Shown piece after piece: positions 1 through 8,314 of a DNA stretch of 64,000 bases. The DNA lies in assembly GCA_947466585.1 (NCBI GenBank), contig CANIEU010000007.1:1-64000 (forward strand), written 5' to 3'. The notes below the pieces were generated by a model, which had not been told where the DNA came from, did not search any database, and saw only the letters and a program-made list of their open reading frames with translations. Made by a program: the position numbers and the translations under genes. How positions within the stretch are numbered: position 1 is the stretch's first letter; each line of letters opens with the position of its first letter. The stretch comes from Fibrobacterota bacterium. Its GTDB lineage: Bacteria > Fibrobacterota > Fibrobacteria > UBA11236.

Positions 1-369
1 TATGCCGATGCGGATTCTGCGACGCTGGCGCATCAGATGGAACAGCTTACGGAGCGCCTTGCCGATGCCGGAGGACTACTCGCCGCGCTGGACGAATTTC
101 CGCTATGGGTACTCGCCGATGATCCGGAATTCGCTGCGGCGAATAGCGAAAATTGGTTGTGGGTGACCTTCACCCGTTCCGATCCGGCACGCGATGTTCA
201 TGGGGTGGATGCGTTTACAGAGGATAAACACTGGGGTTGCCGCGGGCCGCTACTCATCGATGCGCGCATCAAGCCCTGGCATGCGCCCGCGCTGGAGCCG
301 GATGCGGCGGTGGCGAAGCAGGTGGATCGGTTGTTTGCTAGTGGTGGGAGTTTGCGGGGGTTGGTTTAG
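1..369 (+). CDS. UbiD-family decarboxylase, C-terminal end (partial at window edge)
   Basis: The reading frame is open from base 1 and ends at TAG 367-369, so only the last 122 residues are seen. The stretch with FTRSDPARDVHG, then KHWGCRGPLLIDAR and KPWHAPALEPD resembles the C-terminal end of UbiD-type decarboxylases, in particular the menaquinone-pathway relatives common in Bacteroidetes-like bacteria. Such enzymes decarboxylate (poly)aromatic acids using prenylated FMN; the flavin-binding and catalytic parts lie outside the window. A role in menaquinone synthesis is inferred from this resemblance only. The ending is short and lacks the oligomerisation helix of classical UbiD. Confidence 0.75.
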   Translation, partial: YADADSATLAHQMEQLTERLADAGGLLAALDEFPLWVLADDPEFAAANSENWLWVTFTRSDPARDVHGVDAFTEDKHWGCRGPLLIDARIKPWHAPALEPDAAVAKQVDRLFASGGSLRGLV

Positions 370-379
370 TTAGGAATCG

Positions 380-925
380 TTAAAGGAAATCATTCGACTC
401 CGGTGAGTCTATAAATTCTTGGAAAAAATTAAGGGCAATAGAGTACAGTAAGGCGAAAGTAGTTTCGTCGCAAGTCCAGTCAGGATGAAATAAAGGTGGC
501 GATGGATCACTGTAAAGCTCCTGGTGTACCCTTATCCTTAAATATTCTATCAGCTCCATGTTCTGATGGATTTTTGTGCGAATCCCGTCGGCGCGTGATT
601 CGTCGATAAGTTTGAGCGCCTCGAAAGATGAGATTCTTACTGCAAGTTGGGTATAGAGGACGATAACATTGAGAATAGTTGCTTCTGGTACACCCAAGCA
701 TTGAATTGTGGGCAAAGCTTGAATCGTTTCTAATGCCTCGTCGTCAAGTATGTTATTGTGCTTTAATCGAAAGATGATGAGAGCTTTAATTGAAGCGTCA
801 AAATCAGGAAGGTCGGTGATGGTGATGACCTTTTTTTGCGGATGTACAGCCTGAGGACCTGAGGAAGTGCCCGCAGTGTCGCGAAGATCTTTATTAGCGC
901 CTAAGAGCTTGTTAAGCCATTCCAT
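380..925 (-). CDS. Hypothetical protein, low-GC orphan
   Basis: A 181-residue ORF with ATG start at 925, convergent with the UbiD-family gene and only 10 bases from it. It starts MEWLNKLLGANKDLRD and is predicted mostly helical, with no signal peptide, membrane segment or motif I recognise. It is visibly richer in A+T than its neighbours and uses codons that are rare in the rest of the window (ATA, TTA, AGA), which suggests recent acquisition. Function unknown. That it is a real gene rests on length and on the absence of any better frame in this stretch. Confidence 0.6.
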   Translation of the reverse strand: MEWLNKLLGANKDLRDTAGTSSGPQAVHPQKKVITITDLPDFDASIKALIIFRLKHNNILDDEALETIQALPTIQCLGVPEATILNVIVLYTQLAVRISSFEALKLIDESRADGIRTKIHQNMELIEYLRIRVHQELYSDPSPPLFHPDWTCDETTFALLYSIALNFFQEFIDSPESNDFL

Positions 926-1387
926 GCCGGCCCCCGTTTATTGTCGTGCGTAGTGTGTCCAATGGTACTCATTTTAATATGGCGAATCTACGTCCGCTAG
1001 CCCGCTCCTTATACGGAATAAATGTTGGGGCTTTGGGCATCCGGGTCTTTTCCCGTCGGCGTGTCCGATCGGAAATCAAAGTCGATGTCCATCAGAGGGT
1101 TTGAATTCATTGGTTGTGTTTTGGTAAAGAACGAAAGTCCTCCGAAAATGAATATCCCTGAATCGACTAAAAATTAAGGATTTCTTGTAGAGGCAAGAAT
1201 AAATCTAGGATGGTGTATTCTACGTCACCCCGGCGCAGGCCGGGGTCCAGTCGAGAGGCTTTCGTTTAAACGAACGTCTTCGATTTCAATTCTGCGTCGT
1301 CTGGACCCCGGCCTACGCCGGGGTGACAGGTTTGATCCGAACCGATTTCTCAGGTGCATCGGCATTCCCCTTGCCGGGTTGAAGGCC
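926..1387. other. Gene-poor interval with one REP-like repeat pair
   Basis: About 460 bases between two minus-strand genes. The left 300 bases are AT-rich and show no convincing ORF. The right part holds the inverted repeat pair described at 1224-1327. Short ORFs that cross the repeat are side effects of its composition. No RNA gene recognised. Confidence 0.5.
1224..1327. repeat. REP-like inverted repeat pair, unit A
   Basis: A 27-base arm at 1224-1250 (core CCCCGGCGCAGGCCGGGG) is repeated in inverse orientation at 1301-1327 with one mismatch, separated by 50 bases. Each arm is itself palindromic (CCCCGGC/GCCGGGG). The sequence is of the widespread class that reads GTCAYCCCGGC..GCCGGGRTCCAG in many bacteria. 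The partner pair lies at 1742-1846, on the other side of the GIY-YIG gene. Confidence 0.85.
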
Positions 1388-1714
1388 TTAGAACCGTTTA
1401 AGAATCTCCGGCCACAGATCATTCCAATCCGGATTCATAGTCTCGATAAGCTTCAGCTTCCATAATCGTTTCCATTCCTTCATCTGCTTCTCCCTAGTGA
1501 TAGCCGCTTCCATGGAAACATGAGGCTCATAGTAAACGAGATCGAAGACCTCGTATTGTCCCGTAAATCCTTTCTTCTCCTTTTTGTGTTTCCAGACCCG
1601 TTTGATCAAGTCACTTGTCACACCGATGTATAATGTGCCGTTTCGATCGCTGGCCATGATGTAGACGAACGGTTCTTTGCGAAGCATGATCCTAGGGTAA
1701 TTGGCAAGAGTCAT
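1388..1714 (-). CDS. GIY-YIG nuclease family protein
   Basis: 108 residues, a single GIY-YIG domain. Visible motifs are VYIMAS (17-22) and YIGVT (29-33) forming the GIY/YIG strands, Arg39 in LIKRVWKHK, and Glu75 in the REKQMKEW helix, so the expected catalytic Tyr, Arg and Glu are all present. ATG at 1714 is preceded by AGGA at good spacing; an internal Met at 1687 would also keep the domain. Stand-alone proteins of this type are common; some relatives cut or nick DNA, but the cellular role of this subgroup is not settled. The gene lies exactly between two REP-like inverted pairs, suggesting it moves with them or processes them (inference). Confidence 0.85.
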   Translation of the reverse strand: MTLANYPRIMLRKEPFVYIMASDRNGTLYIGVTSDLIKRVWKHKKEKKGFTGQYEVFDLVYYEPHVSMEAAITREKQMKEWKRLWKLKLIETMNPDWNDLWPEILKRF

Positions 1715-1741
1715 GCCGCAGTCCTGAGATGGGTCATTTCT

Positions 1742-1846
1742 GTCATCCCGGCGTAGGCCGGGATCCAGACGACGAAGAGGAGAACACAGGAGAATCTCTT
1801 CGCTTCACTATTGTCTTGTCTGGACCCCGGCCTGCGCCGGGGTGAC
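1742..1846. repeat. REP-like inverted repeat pair, unit B
   Basis: Arm 1742-1768 (core CCCGGCGTAGGCCGGG) and its inverse at 1820-1846 are 27 bases each, 51 bases apart, nearly the same spacing as unit A. Identity with unit A extends past the arm into the flanking ACGACG on one side. It fills the gap between the GIY-YIG gene and the exporter operon and could act as a bidirectional stem-loop in RNA. Confidence 0.85.
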
Positions 1847-1887
1847 GGTGTCTAAACAAAGGTGGCGCGCGAGTACGCCCCTCCCCG

Positions 1888-3072
1888 CTATCCGCTCTTC
1901 CGCTGGAACATCGCCAGCGCTCCGCCGAATACGATGACCCCGATGGCGAGCATTGCGGCACCTTGATGCCACAGCTCCCGCAACCCCGAGCCTTTCAAAA
2001 ACATGTTGCGCAGAATCTCCATGAAATAGCGCACCGGATTCGCGTAGGTGACGAGCTGCACCCAATGCGGCATGTTCTCCACCGGCAAGAAAAATCCGGA
2101 CAACAACAAAAAGAACACCAGGAAAAACCAGATGATGAACAGCGCCTGTTGCATGGTGCGCGCCACGGTTGAGGTGAAGATTCCGATGCCGAGCGACGAG
2201 AGCATGTAGATCGCGCAGAATAGCGCGAGGTTCAGGTAGCTCCCGAGAAACGGGATGCCGAACCAAAACCGCGCGATGCCGAGTGCGAGAAACAGCTGCA
2301 GAAACCCCACCACGAAAAAGGGTGCGGCCTTGCCGAGCACGATGTGGATGGGCTTGACCGGCGTGACCAGCAATTGTTCGAGCGTTCCGCCTTCCTTTTC
2401 GCGCACGATGGAAAAACCCGTGAGCAGTGCGGTCACCATGGTGATGAGGATCACCGCAATGCCCGGCACCATGTACCAGCTCGATTCGAGCAGCGGGTTG
2501 AAGGCGATCAAGGTGTGCACCCGAAACGGGATGAGGTCGCCGATTTTTTTGCCGTCGGCCCGCAGGCGCTCGGCGAGGCGGTCCCCCGCCCACTGGTTGA
2601 TGATGGCGTTGAGGTATCCGCGCGCCACGTTGGCGGTACTGGCATCCTGCCCGTCCATCCACAATCCCACGGGCGCGCCGGGTCCGTCGGTCGGCACGAA
2701 GAACCCGGTACTTCCGGAGACGCTTGAAAATCCTTTCAAGCGTTCTTCAAGCCGCTGCGAAAAATCGGCGGGGATGAGCAGCGCCGCACGGATTTCACCC
2801 CGGTCGAACCTACGGCGGAGTTCCGTCTCCGAATGCGCATAGCCCTTAAATGCGAAGAGCGGCGGTTCAGACACTGCCGCCACCAGCGATGCCGAGGCGG
2901 GGCAGTTGCACCGGTCGAGCACCGCGAGCGGCGTGTGCCGAACCTCGGTGGTGAGAGCGTACCCCAGAATCATCAGCTGCACGATCGGCATGATCAGCAG
3001 CATGCGCAAGGCGGTGCGGTCGCCCCGCAGGTGGCGGAACTCTTTCCAGATGATGAGACGCAGAAGGTTCAT
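1888..3072 (-). CDS. ABC-2 type exporter permease, YbhR-like
   Basis: 394 residues from ATG 3072 (an upstream TTG at 3093 is possible but has no better ribosome site). Architecture is that of ABC-2 permeases: one N-terminal transmembrane helix after NLLRLIIWKEFRHLRGDR, a periplasmic domain of about 130 residues, then a block of five hydrophobic helices starting near GIAVILITMVTALL, with the typical REKEGGTLEQLLVTP loop. Last gene of the operon, 40 bases after the other permease. Together with it, it should form the membrane channel powered by the two upstream ATPases. E. coli YbhR is the best-known counterpart; the substrate here is unknown. Confidence 0.85.
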   Translation of the reverse strand: MNLLRLIIWKEFRHLRGDRTALRMLLIMPIVQLMILGYALTTEVRHTPLAVLDRCNCPASASLVAAVSEPPLFAFKGYAHSETELRRRFDRGEIRAALLIPADFSQRLEERLKGFSSVSGSTGFFVPTDGPGAPVGLWMDGQDASTANVARGYLNAIINQWAGDRLAERLRADGKKIGDLIPFRVHTLIAFNPLLESSWYMVPGIAVILITMVTALLTGFSIVREKEGGTLEQLLVTPVKPIHIVLGKAAPFFVVGFLQLFLALGIARFWFGIPFLGSYLNLALFCAIYMLSSLGIGIFTSTVARTMQQALFIIWFFLVFFLLLSGFFLPVENMPHWVQLVTYANPVRYFMEILRNMFLKGSGLRELWHQGAAMLAIGVIVFGGALAMFQRKSG

Positions 3073-3112
3073 GGTTGGTTGGTTTGGATACAATGTGTCA
3101 GGGAGATGCCGG

Positions 3113-4297
3113 TCACAGTTTTATCCGGAATTTGCGGACGGACAGGCCGAACAGCATCAGGCCTTCGCCGGTGAGAATGAGAAGCGGACGCCACAATTCG
3201 GCGATGCCCGTGCCCTTGAGAACAATGCCCCGCACGATCTGCAGGTAGTGCGTTGCGGGAATGACCTGCGCTAGTATCCGGAGATTGATGGGCATGCTCG
3301 CGATGGGGAAGATGAATCCCGACAAAATGATGGTGGGCATCATGGTGGCGCCCAAGGCCATGAGCATGGCGTGATGCTGGCGTTTGGCAAGCGTGCTGAT
3401 GAGCAGGCCGATGCTGAGAGCGGTGAAGATGTAGACGAGGCTGGCGGCGGCGAGCAATGTTCCCGATCCCGCCACCCGCACGCCGAAGGCAATACGGCCG
3501 ACCGCAAGAATCAGGAGTCCATCGAGACAGGCCAGTAGAACGTAAGGGAGCAGCTTGCCGGCAATGATTTCGGCGGGACGGAGCGGGGTGATCAGCAATT
3601 GCCCCATGGTGCCGGTTTCTTTTTCGCGTGTGACCGTGATCGAGGTGAGCAACGCGGAAATCATCAGCAAGATCACCGCCATCAGTCCGGGAACGAAGAA
3701 CAGCGCACTGCGCTGCTCGGGATTATAGAACACCCGCGTGCGCGGTTCGACCAGACGGGGTGGTTTCGTTCCCAGCTGATTGAACAGAATGGCCTGCACC
3801 GCGGCCTCCACGGCGCTTTTCATTTGGGTTCCGGTGGAAGGGTCGGAGCCATCCACGATCACCTGCACATCCGTCCCACCGGGGCGGCGCAGCCCTGCGT
3901 CCAGATCGGGCGGTAGGCGCAACAGGGCGCGCGTTGAACCACCGCCTGCGCCATCTCCAGATCCGGTGCGGAACACTTCGAGCGGTTCGGATTGCGCGCC
4001 CGTGACTTGCGAGACGGCGAAGAACGGCGACGCATCGAGGCGCGCCACGAGATCGCGCCCGGCCACCGAGGGCACGGGCATTTGCACCGTCACGCGCGCA
4101 TCGCGGATGTCGGCGTTGAGCGCGTAGCCGTAGAGGAACATCATCAACACTGGCATGCCCACCACGATGGCCAAGGTTTGCGGGTCGCGGAGAATGTGGA
4201 GGAACTCCTTGCGGGCAACCACCCAGGCGCGTTTGAGAGCGGGGAGGGTGGTGAGGTCGATGAACCGGGAGCGGGCGGACCCGTGTTCGGTACTCAT
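3113..4297 (-). CDS. ABC-2 type exporter permease, YbhS-like
   Basis: 394 residues, the same length and layout as its neighbour: N-terminal helix (around LAIVVGMPVLMMFLYGYALN), periplasmic domain, then five C-terminal helices, with the cytosolic TREKETGTMGQLLITPLRP loop. The start ATG at 4297 overlaps the TGA of the ATPase gene (ATGA), which implies translational coupling; a longer upstream extension in this frame merely reads the ATPase gene out of frame. Likely pairs with the downstream permease as a heterodimer. Function as drug or membrane-component exporter is inferred from the YbhFSR family. Confidence 0.85.
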   Translation of the reverse strand: MSTEHGSARSRFIDLTTLPALKRAWVVARKEFLHILRDPQTLAIVVGMPVLMMFLYGYALNADIRDARVTVQMPVPSVAGRDLVARLDASPFFAVSQVTGAQSEPLEVFRTGSGDGAGGGSTRALLRLPPDLDAGLRRPGGTDVQVIVDGSDPSTGTQMKSAVEAAVQAILFNQLGTKPPRLVEPRTRVFYNPEQRSALFFVPGLMAVILLMISALLTSITVTREKETGTMGQLLITPLRPAEIIAGKLLPYVLLACLDGLLILAVGRIAFGVRVAGSGTLLAAASLVYIFTALSIGLLISTLAKRQHHAMLMALGATMMPTIILSGFIFPIASMPINLRILAQVIPATHYLQIVRGIVLKGTGIAELWRPLLILTGEGLMLFGLSVRKFRIKL

Positions 4298-5070
4298 GCC
4301 GACCTCCCTGCCCGGTTCCGCTTTTCTGCATTCTCGGCCTTCTCCACCACGTCCAAAAACACTTCGCCCAAGGTGGCGAAACCGCTGGCCCGCTTGAGTC
4401 CCGCCGGAGTATCGAGCGCGGCGATGCGGCCCGCGACGAGAATGGCCACCCTGCCGCAATACTCGACCTCATCCATGTAATGGGAGGTCACGAAAATCGT
4501 GGTGCCCTCTTGCGCCAGTTCCGCAATCACATCCCAGAAGTGACGGCGGCTGACCGGATCTACGGAGGCGGTAGGCTCGTCGAGAAACACGATTTGAGGA
4601 TGGTGGAGCAAGGCGCAACCCAGGTTGAGGCGTTGTTGCCAACCCCACGGGATCGAGTCGGTACGGCGAGCGAGCAGAGGCTCGAGGCGCATGCGGGCGG
4701 CGATCTCGCGCACGCGCTCTTCCAGCAACGCTCCGCGCAAACCATAGAGGCCGCCGTAAAGGCGCAGGTTCATTTCGACAGTGAAGTCGGGATACAGCGC
4801 GAACTTCTGGGACATGTACCCGATGCGCCCGCGCAGGGATTCGGTCTCGGAGAGTAGGTCGCATCCGGCCACTTGTCCGGTGCCCGCGCTCGGTTGCAAC
4901 AGCCCGCACAGCATGCGGATGGCGGTGGTTTTGCCCGCACCGTTGGCGCCCAGGAATCCGAAGATCTCGCCGCGTTCCACCCGTAAGGAGAGTTTGTCCA
5001 CGGCCGTGAAGCTACCGAACCGTTTGGTCAGGTCATGAATCTCGATCGAGGGTGCGCGTTCTGAAATCAT
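4294..5070 (-). CDS. ABC transporter ATPase, equivalent to C-terminal half of YbhF
   Basis: 258 residues from ATG 5070, which overlaps the stop of the preceding ATPase gene (ATGA). Walker A is GANGAGKT, Walker B is IVFLDEPT, and the H-loop is VTSHYMDE. The ABC signature is not LSGGQ but PWGWQQRLNLG, a degenerate form like the one known from the second domain of YbhF-type proteins, which supports pairing with the canonical ATPase encoded just upstream. The two genes together would be the split equivalent of the single fused YbhF chain of E. coli. Confidence 0.88.
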   Translation of the reverse strand: MISERAPSIEIHDLTKRFGSFTAVDKLSLRVERGEIFGFLGANGAGKTTAIRMLCGLLQPSAGTGQVAGCDLLSETESLRGRIGYMSQKFALYPDFTVEMNLRLYGGLYGLRGALLEERVREIAARMRLEPLLARRTDSIPWGWQQRLNLGCALLHHPQIVFLDEPTASVDPVSRRHFWDVIAELAQEGTTIFVTSHYMDEVEYCGRVAILVAGRIAALDTPAGLKRASGFATLGEVFLDVVEKAENAEKRNRAGRSA

Positions 5071-6014
5071 AATTCCGGCTCGCGGTCGAGCAGTGCGAAC
5101 AGTAAATCTTCGATGTCGGGTGCGAGTGGTTCCGCCCCTTCGGCACCGGGGAAAAAGCGCCACCAGTCCGCCTCGGGTGTCGCATTCAGATCAAAGGCCA
5201 CGTGCAGCGCGCCTCCGTGCGGATAGGCGAGAGCGACCTGCGCGGGCAGCGGGGAACGTGCTGAAAACGAAAGCGGTGTCGCGGCAAACACCCGGTAGAG
5301 GCGATAGGGGTATTTGCCCAGCATTTCCACCGGTGTTCCGGTGGCCAACATTTTTCCCTGATGCAAAAGCAACAATGCCTCGCATTGTGCGGCTTCGTCC
5401 ATGTACGGTGTCGTCACCACGAGGGTGATGCCCTGGGCCTTGAGCGACCGCAGCATGATCCAGAAATCGCGGCGCGCCACCGGATCGACGCCCACCGTGG
5501 GCTCGTCGAGCAGCAGCAGGCGAGGCTTGTGAAGCAGGCAGCACGACAGCGCCAGCTTCTGCTTCATGCCGCCCGAGAGCTGACCCGCACGGCGTTGCTG
5601 AAAGGGTTCGAGACCCGAAAAACGCAGCAGCTCGGCTTTGCGGTCGACCTTTTCTGCGGCATCGAGCGCGTAGACGTCGGCGAAGAAATCGAGATTTTCC
5701 GAAACCGTGAGGTCGGGGTACAGCGAAAACCGTTGCGGCATAAAGGCGATCTCGCGCCGCAGCGTGCGGAAGTTTTTTCGGATGTCGAGACCCAGCATGG
5801 AAGCTTCGCCGGCATCCGGATCCAGCAACGTGGCCAGGATCGTGAGCAAGGTGGATTTGCCTGCGCCGTCGGCACCGATAATGCCGAACAACGAGCCGGG
5901 GGCAATGGAAAGGTCGACGCCCTTCAGGGCTTTTTCCCCGGCGTAATCCTTCACGATGCCGCGCAGGCGTAGCGCCAGTCCTCCGGTCATTCCTTCGGCG
6001 ATCCCCTGCGGCAT
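5067..6014 (-). CDS. ABC transporter ATPase, equivalent to N-terminal half of YbhF
   Basis: 315 residues, ATG 6014 with GGAAG eight bases upstream. Walker A is GADGAGKS, the signature LSGGMKQKLALS is canonical, and Walker B is LLLLDEPTVGVDP. About 75 residues follow the nucleotide-binding domain, similar to the regulatory tails of drug-export ATPases. Starts four bases after the HlyD-type gene. With the downstream degenerate ATPase it should make one composite ATP site of full activity and one of altered activity (inference from the signatures). Confidence 0.9.
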   Translation of the reverse strand: MPQGIAEGMTGGLALRLRGIVKDYAGEKALKGVDLSIAPGSLFGIIGADGAGKSTLLTILATLLDPDAGEASMLGLDIRKNFRTLRREIAFMPQRFSLYPDLTVSENLDFFADVYALDAAEKVDRKAELLRFSGLEPFQQRRAGQLSGGMKQKLALSCCLLHKPRLLLLDEPTVGVDPVARRDFWIMLRSLKAQGITLVVTTPYMDEAAQCEALLLLHQGKMLATGTPVEMLGKYPYRLYRVFAATPLSFSARSPLPAQVALAYPHGGALHVAFDLNATPEADWWRFFPGAEGAEPLAPDIEDLLFALLDREPEL

Positions 6015-6018
6015 CGGC

Positions 6019-6921
6019 TTACTTCCAAACCTCGACGGGAAGGCCGCGCTTGAGAGCGCCGTTCCTAGATGCCGCCGTGGCGCGCACGCGGAAAATCAGT
6101 TCGGCGCGGCTCTCGCGGGTTTGAATGTTCTTCGGCGTGAACTCCGCCTCGTTTGAGATGAAGCGGATCACGGCGGGAAAGTGGGCCGCGCCCGCAGGAG
6201 TTTCCATCCGTAGGCGGAGGGTATCGCCCAGGTGCAAGGCTCCCATCTCTTGCGTGGGCACGAAAAAGTCCACGCGCACCGAGTCGCGGCTGCCGATTTC
6301 GTATACCGATTGTCCCGGGGCCACGGCCTCGCCGGGATTGCGGTAGCGCGCCATCACGATGCCCGGCGAAGGCGCGAGCACGCGGCAGCGAGCCAACTGG
6401 TTCTCCAGCAACTGCACGCGGGCTTGCAGCGCCTGCTTTTTCGAGCCGAGGCCTTGCAACGTCTGCCGGGCCGCGTCCAGACGAAATTGTGCGGCGTCAC
6501 GATTCGCCGAAATACGATCCCATTGTTGCGCCGTGGCAGCGCCGCTCCGCACCAATTCCTGTGTGCGGTTCGCTTCCTGCTGCATGCCGCGCAAATCCGC
6601 CTGCAGCGATTGCACCTGACGCGATTGTCCGCTTTCGCCCGCGAGCAATTCGTCCAGATTAGCGAGGGCTTCGGTGCGTTGCAGCGCATAGGGCAGCGTA
6701 TCGATCACCGCCAGCAATTCTCCGGCCGCCACGGGATCGCCTTCCTCTTTGAGTGTGGCGAGCAGCGGACCTTGCACCAGTGCCGGCACCTGCCAGGTAT
6801 CCACTTCCACAACCGCCGAGCCGAGAAACTCACCCGTTTCTTTTTTTTCGCATCCCGTGAACCACGTCAGCGTTCCCACGCACAGCGCCATTCCGACGAT
6901 GGCGAACTTGTTCGTACGCAC
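6019..6921 (-). CDS. HlyD/YbhG-type membrane fusion protein, lipoprotein
   Basis: 300 residues from a GTG start at 6921, with GGAAGGGGG just upstream. The N terminus is a lipoprotein signal with lipobox FTGC (Cys24), so it is probably anchored in the membrane by lipid. A biotinyl-lipoyl-like half motif (VQGPLLATLKEEGDPVAAGELLAVID) is followed by a long helical hairpin rich in Gln, Leu and Arg (about 80-180), the second lipoyl half (APSPGIVMARYRNPGEAV) and a beta barrel. This is the periplasmic adaptor linking the ABC permeases to TolC. It lies three bases after the tolC-like gene. Confidence 0.9.
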   Translation of the reverse strand: MRTNKFAIVGMALCVGTLTWFTGCEKKETGEFLGSAVVEVDTWQVPALVQGPLLATLKEEGDPVAAGELLAVIDTLPYALQRTEALANLDELLAGESGQSRQVQSLQADLRGMQQEANRTQELVRSGAATAQQWDRISANRDAAQFRLDAARQTLQGLGSKKQALQARVQLLENQLARCRVLAPSPGIVMARYRNPGEAVAPGQSVYEIGSRDSVRVDFFVPTQEMGALHLGDTLRLRMETPAGAAHFPAVIRFISNEAEFTPKNIQTRESRAELIFRVRATAASRNGALKRGLPVEVWK

Positions 6922-6923
6922 GA

Positions 6924-8297
6924 TTAACCCCCTTCCAGAAACATCATCGTTTCCCCGTTAGCAAACCGTTTCTGCCAGGTGGCCAGCACCTGTTGCCATT
7001 CCAGATTTTCCACCTGCTGCGCCGCCCGCAGGGTTTGTACCTGCGAATCGATGCGCTCCAGATCGGTGGCCGCACCTTGGCGGTGCTGCGCCTCCTTTTC
7101 ACTCTGCGTCTCCCGCGCCGCTTCCAGTGCGGCCCGGGCGGCTTGCAGGGAGAGCTCCATGCGCGCGAGGCGGCGGTCGGCCGAATGTTCCGCCTCCGTC
7201 CACGCGGCGGAGCGGCGTTCCTTGTCCACTCGGACCGAGGCCTGCTGGGCCTCCAACTGCGCGCGTTGCGAACGATTGCGGAATCCATCGAACAGGTTCC
7301 AACGCGCCTGCAATCCGAACACGCCGTAGTGCATGTAATCGTTGGTACCGAGATTGAGGCCGGGATTCGCGAGGCGATAGCCGACCATGCCGGTGAGGGA
7401 AGGGAAGCGTTGCCCGATAAGACCGCTCTGCTGATGGTCGAGGCTTTCCGCCGAACGATCCAATGCAAGCAAATCGGGTCGCGTTGCAGCCGAGGTAAGC
7501 CCTGACGTTACAAGGGATGCGGCGGGCGCTTCTGCCGCGAACGTCACGGGAGTTTCGGGAGAGAGACCGAGCAAGAGCGCGGCCGCACGCCCGATGGAAT
7601 CGCGGTTATCCTGTGCGGCTTGCAACTCCGCCTGCGCGTTCAGCCAACGCGCCCGCGCCGTGGATGCCTGCGAAGGGAGTGCGGCACCCTGTTTGACCTG
7701 CGCAGTGACGCGCTCTGCGTAGTCGCGATAGCGTGTGGCGACCTCGCCTTGCACCTTGCCGGCTGCGTCCGCCGAATGCCATGCGCAATATATCGCCGCC
7801 AATCGCAGCGCTAGGGCGTTCTCCTGCGCCTGCGTACCCGCTTGCGTGGCGTATACCGCCGCGGTGCGCGACAGTACCTGTTGGCGACGTGCGCCACCGC
7901 CGAATAGTGGCAAGGTGAGATCGACGGCGTATTCTTCGCGGTCGTAATCGCCCATGGTGCGGTCGATATGCGTGTTCGACGGTGGCGGCAAGGTGATCGC
8001 GATGTGATTTTTTTCGGTCAACGCCTGATACGAACCGAAGACGTCGAGCGAGGGCCAGTAAGCCGAGCGCGCTTCGGAGACCTGTGCCTCCGCCTTGTCT
8101 GTGCCCAGCCGCTCCAGGCGTAATTCGGGGCTGCTGGTGACGAGCAGGCGCTGCGCCTGCGCCAACGTTAGAGGGGTCGTCAGCGGGGTCGTCTGCGCAT
8201 CGGCCTGCGTTGCCGTCAAGGAAGCCAGTAGCAACAGTGCAGCGGAAAAGCCGAGCGGCGCGCTTCGATCAAGGGTGGGTTTCCTGCATGGTCCCAT
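6924..8297 (-). CDS. TolC-family outer-membrane efflux protein
   Basis: 457 residues from ATG 8297, chosen because CAGGAGA lies just upstream; an ATG at 8318 overlapping the regulator stop would add seven residues before the signal peptide. A signal peptide (LGFSAALLLLASLTATQADA) is followed by two repeats of the outer membrane efflux domain with long coiled-coil helices rich in Ala, Arg and Gln. The position inside the ABC operon, next to its adaptor, shows that it is a dedicated exit duct, unlike E. coli where tolC is elsewhere. Confidence 0.9.
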   Translation of the reverse strand: MGPCRKPTLDRSAPLGFSAALLLLASLTATQADAQTTPLTTPLTLAQAQRLLVTSSPELRLERLGTDKAEAQVSEARSAYWPSLDVFGSYQALTEKNHIAITLPPPSNTHIDRTMGDYDREEYAVDLTLPLFGGGARRQQVLSRTAAVYATQAGTQAQENALALRLAAIYCAWHSADAAGKVQGEVATRYRDYAERVTAQVKQGAALPSQASTARARWLNAQAELQAAQDNRDSIGRAAALLLGLSPETPVTFAAEAPAASLVTSGLTSAATRPDLLALDRSAESLDHQQSGLIGQRFPSLTGMVGYRLANPGLNLGTNDYMHYGVFGLQARWNLFDGFRNRSQRAQLEAQQASVRVDKERRSAAWTEAEHSADRRLARMELSLQAARAALEAARETQSEKEAQHRQGAATDLERIDSQVQTLRAAQQVENLEWQQVLATWQKRFANGETMMFLEGG

Positions 8298-8314
8298 GTC
8301 ATTCTCCTGCTTTC

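Noticed and set aside
1743-2662. Long arginine-rich ORFs in other frames across the GIY-YIG and permease region
   Set aside because: They run through the REP-like repeats and the permease gene out of frame, with the Arg/Ala/Pro bias of shadow frames in high-GC DNA.
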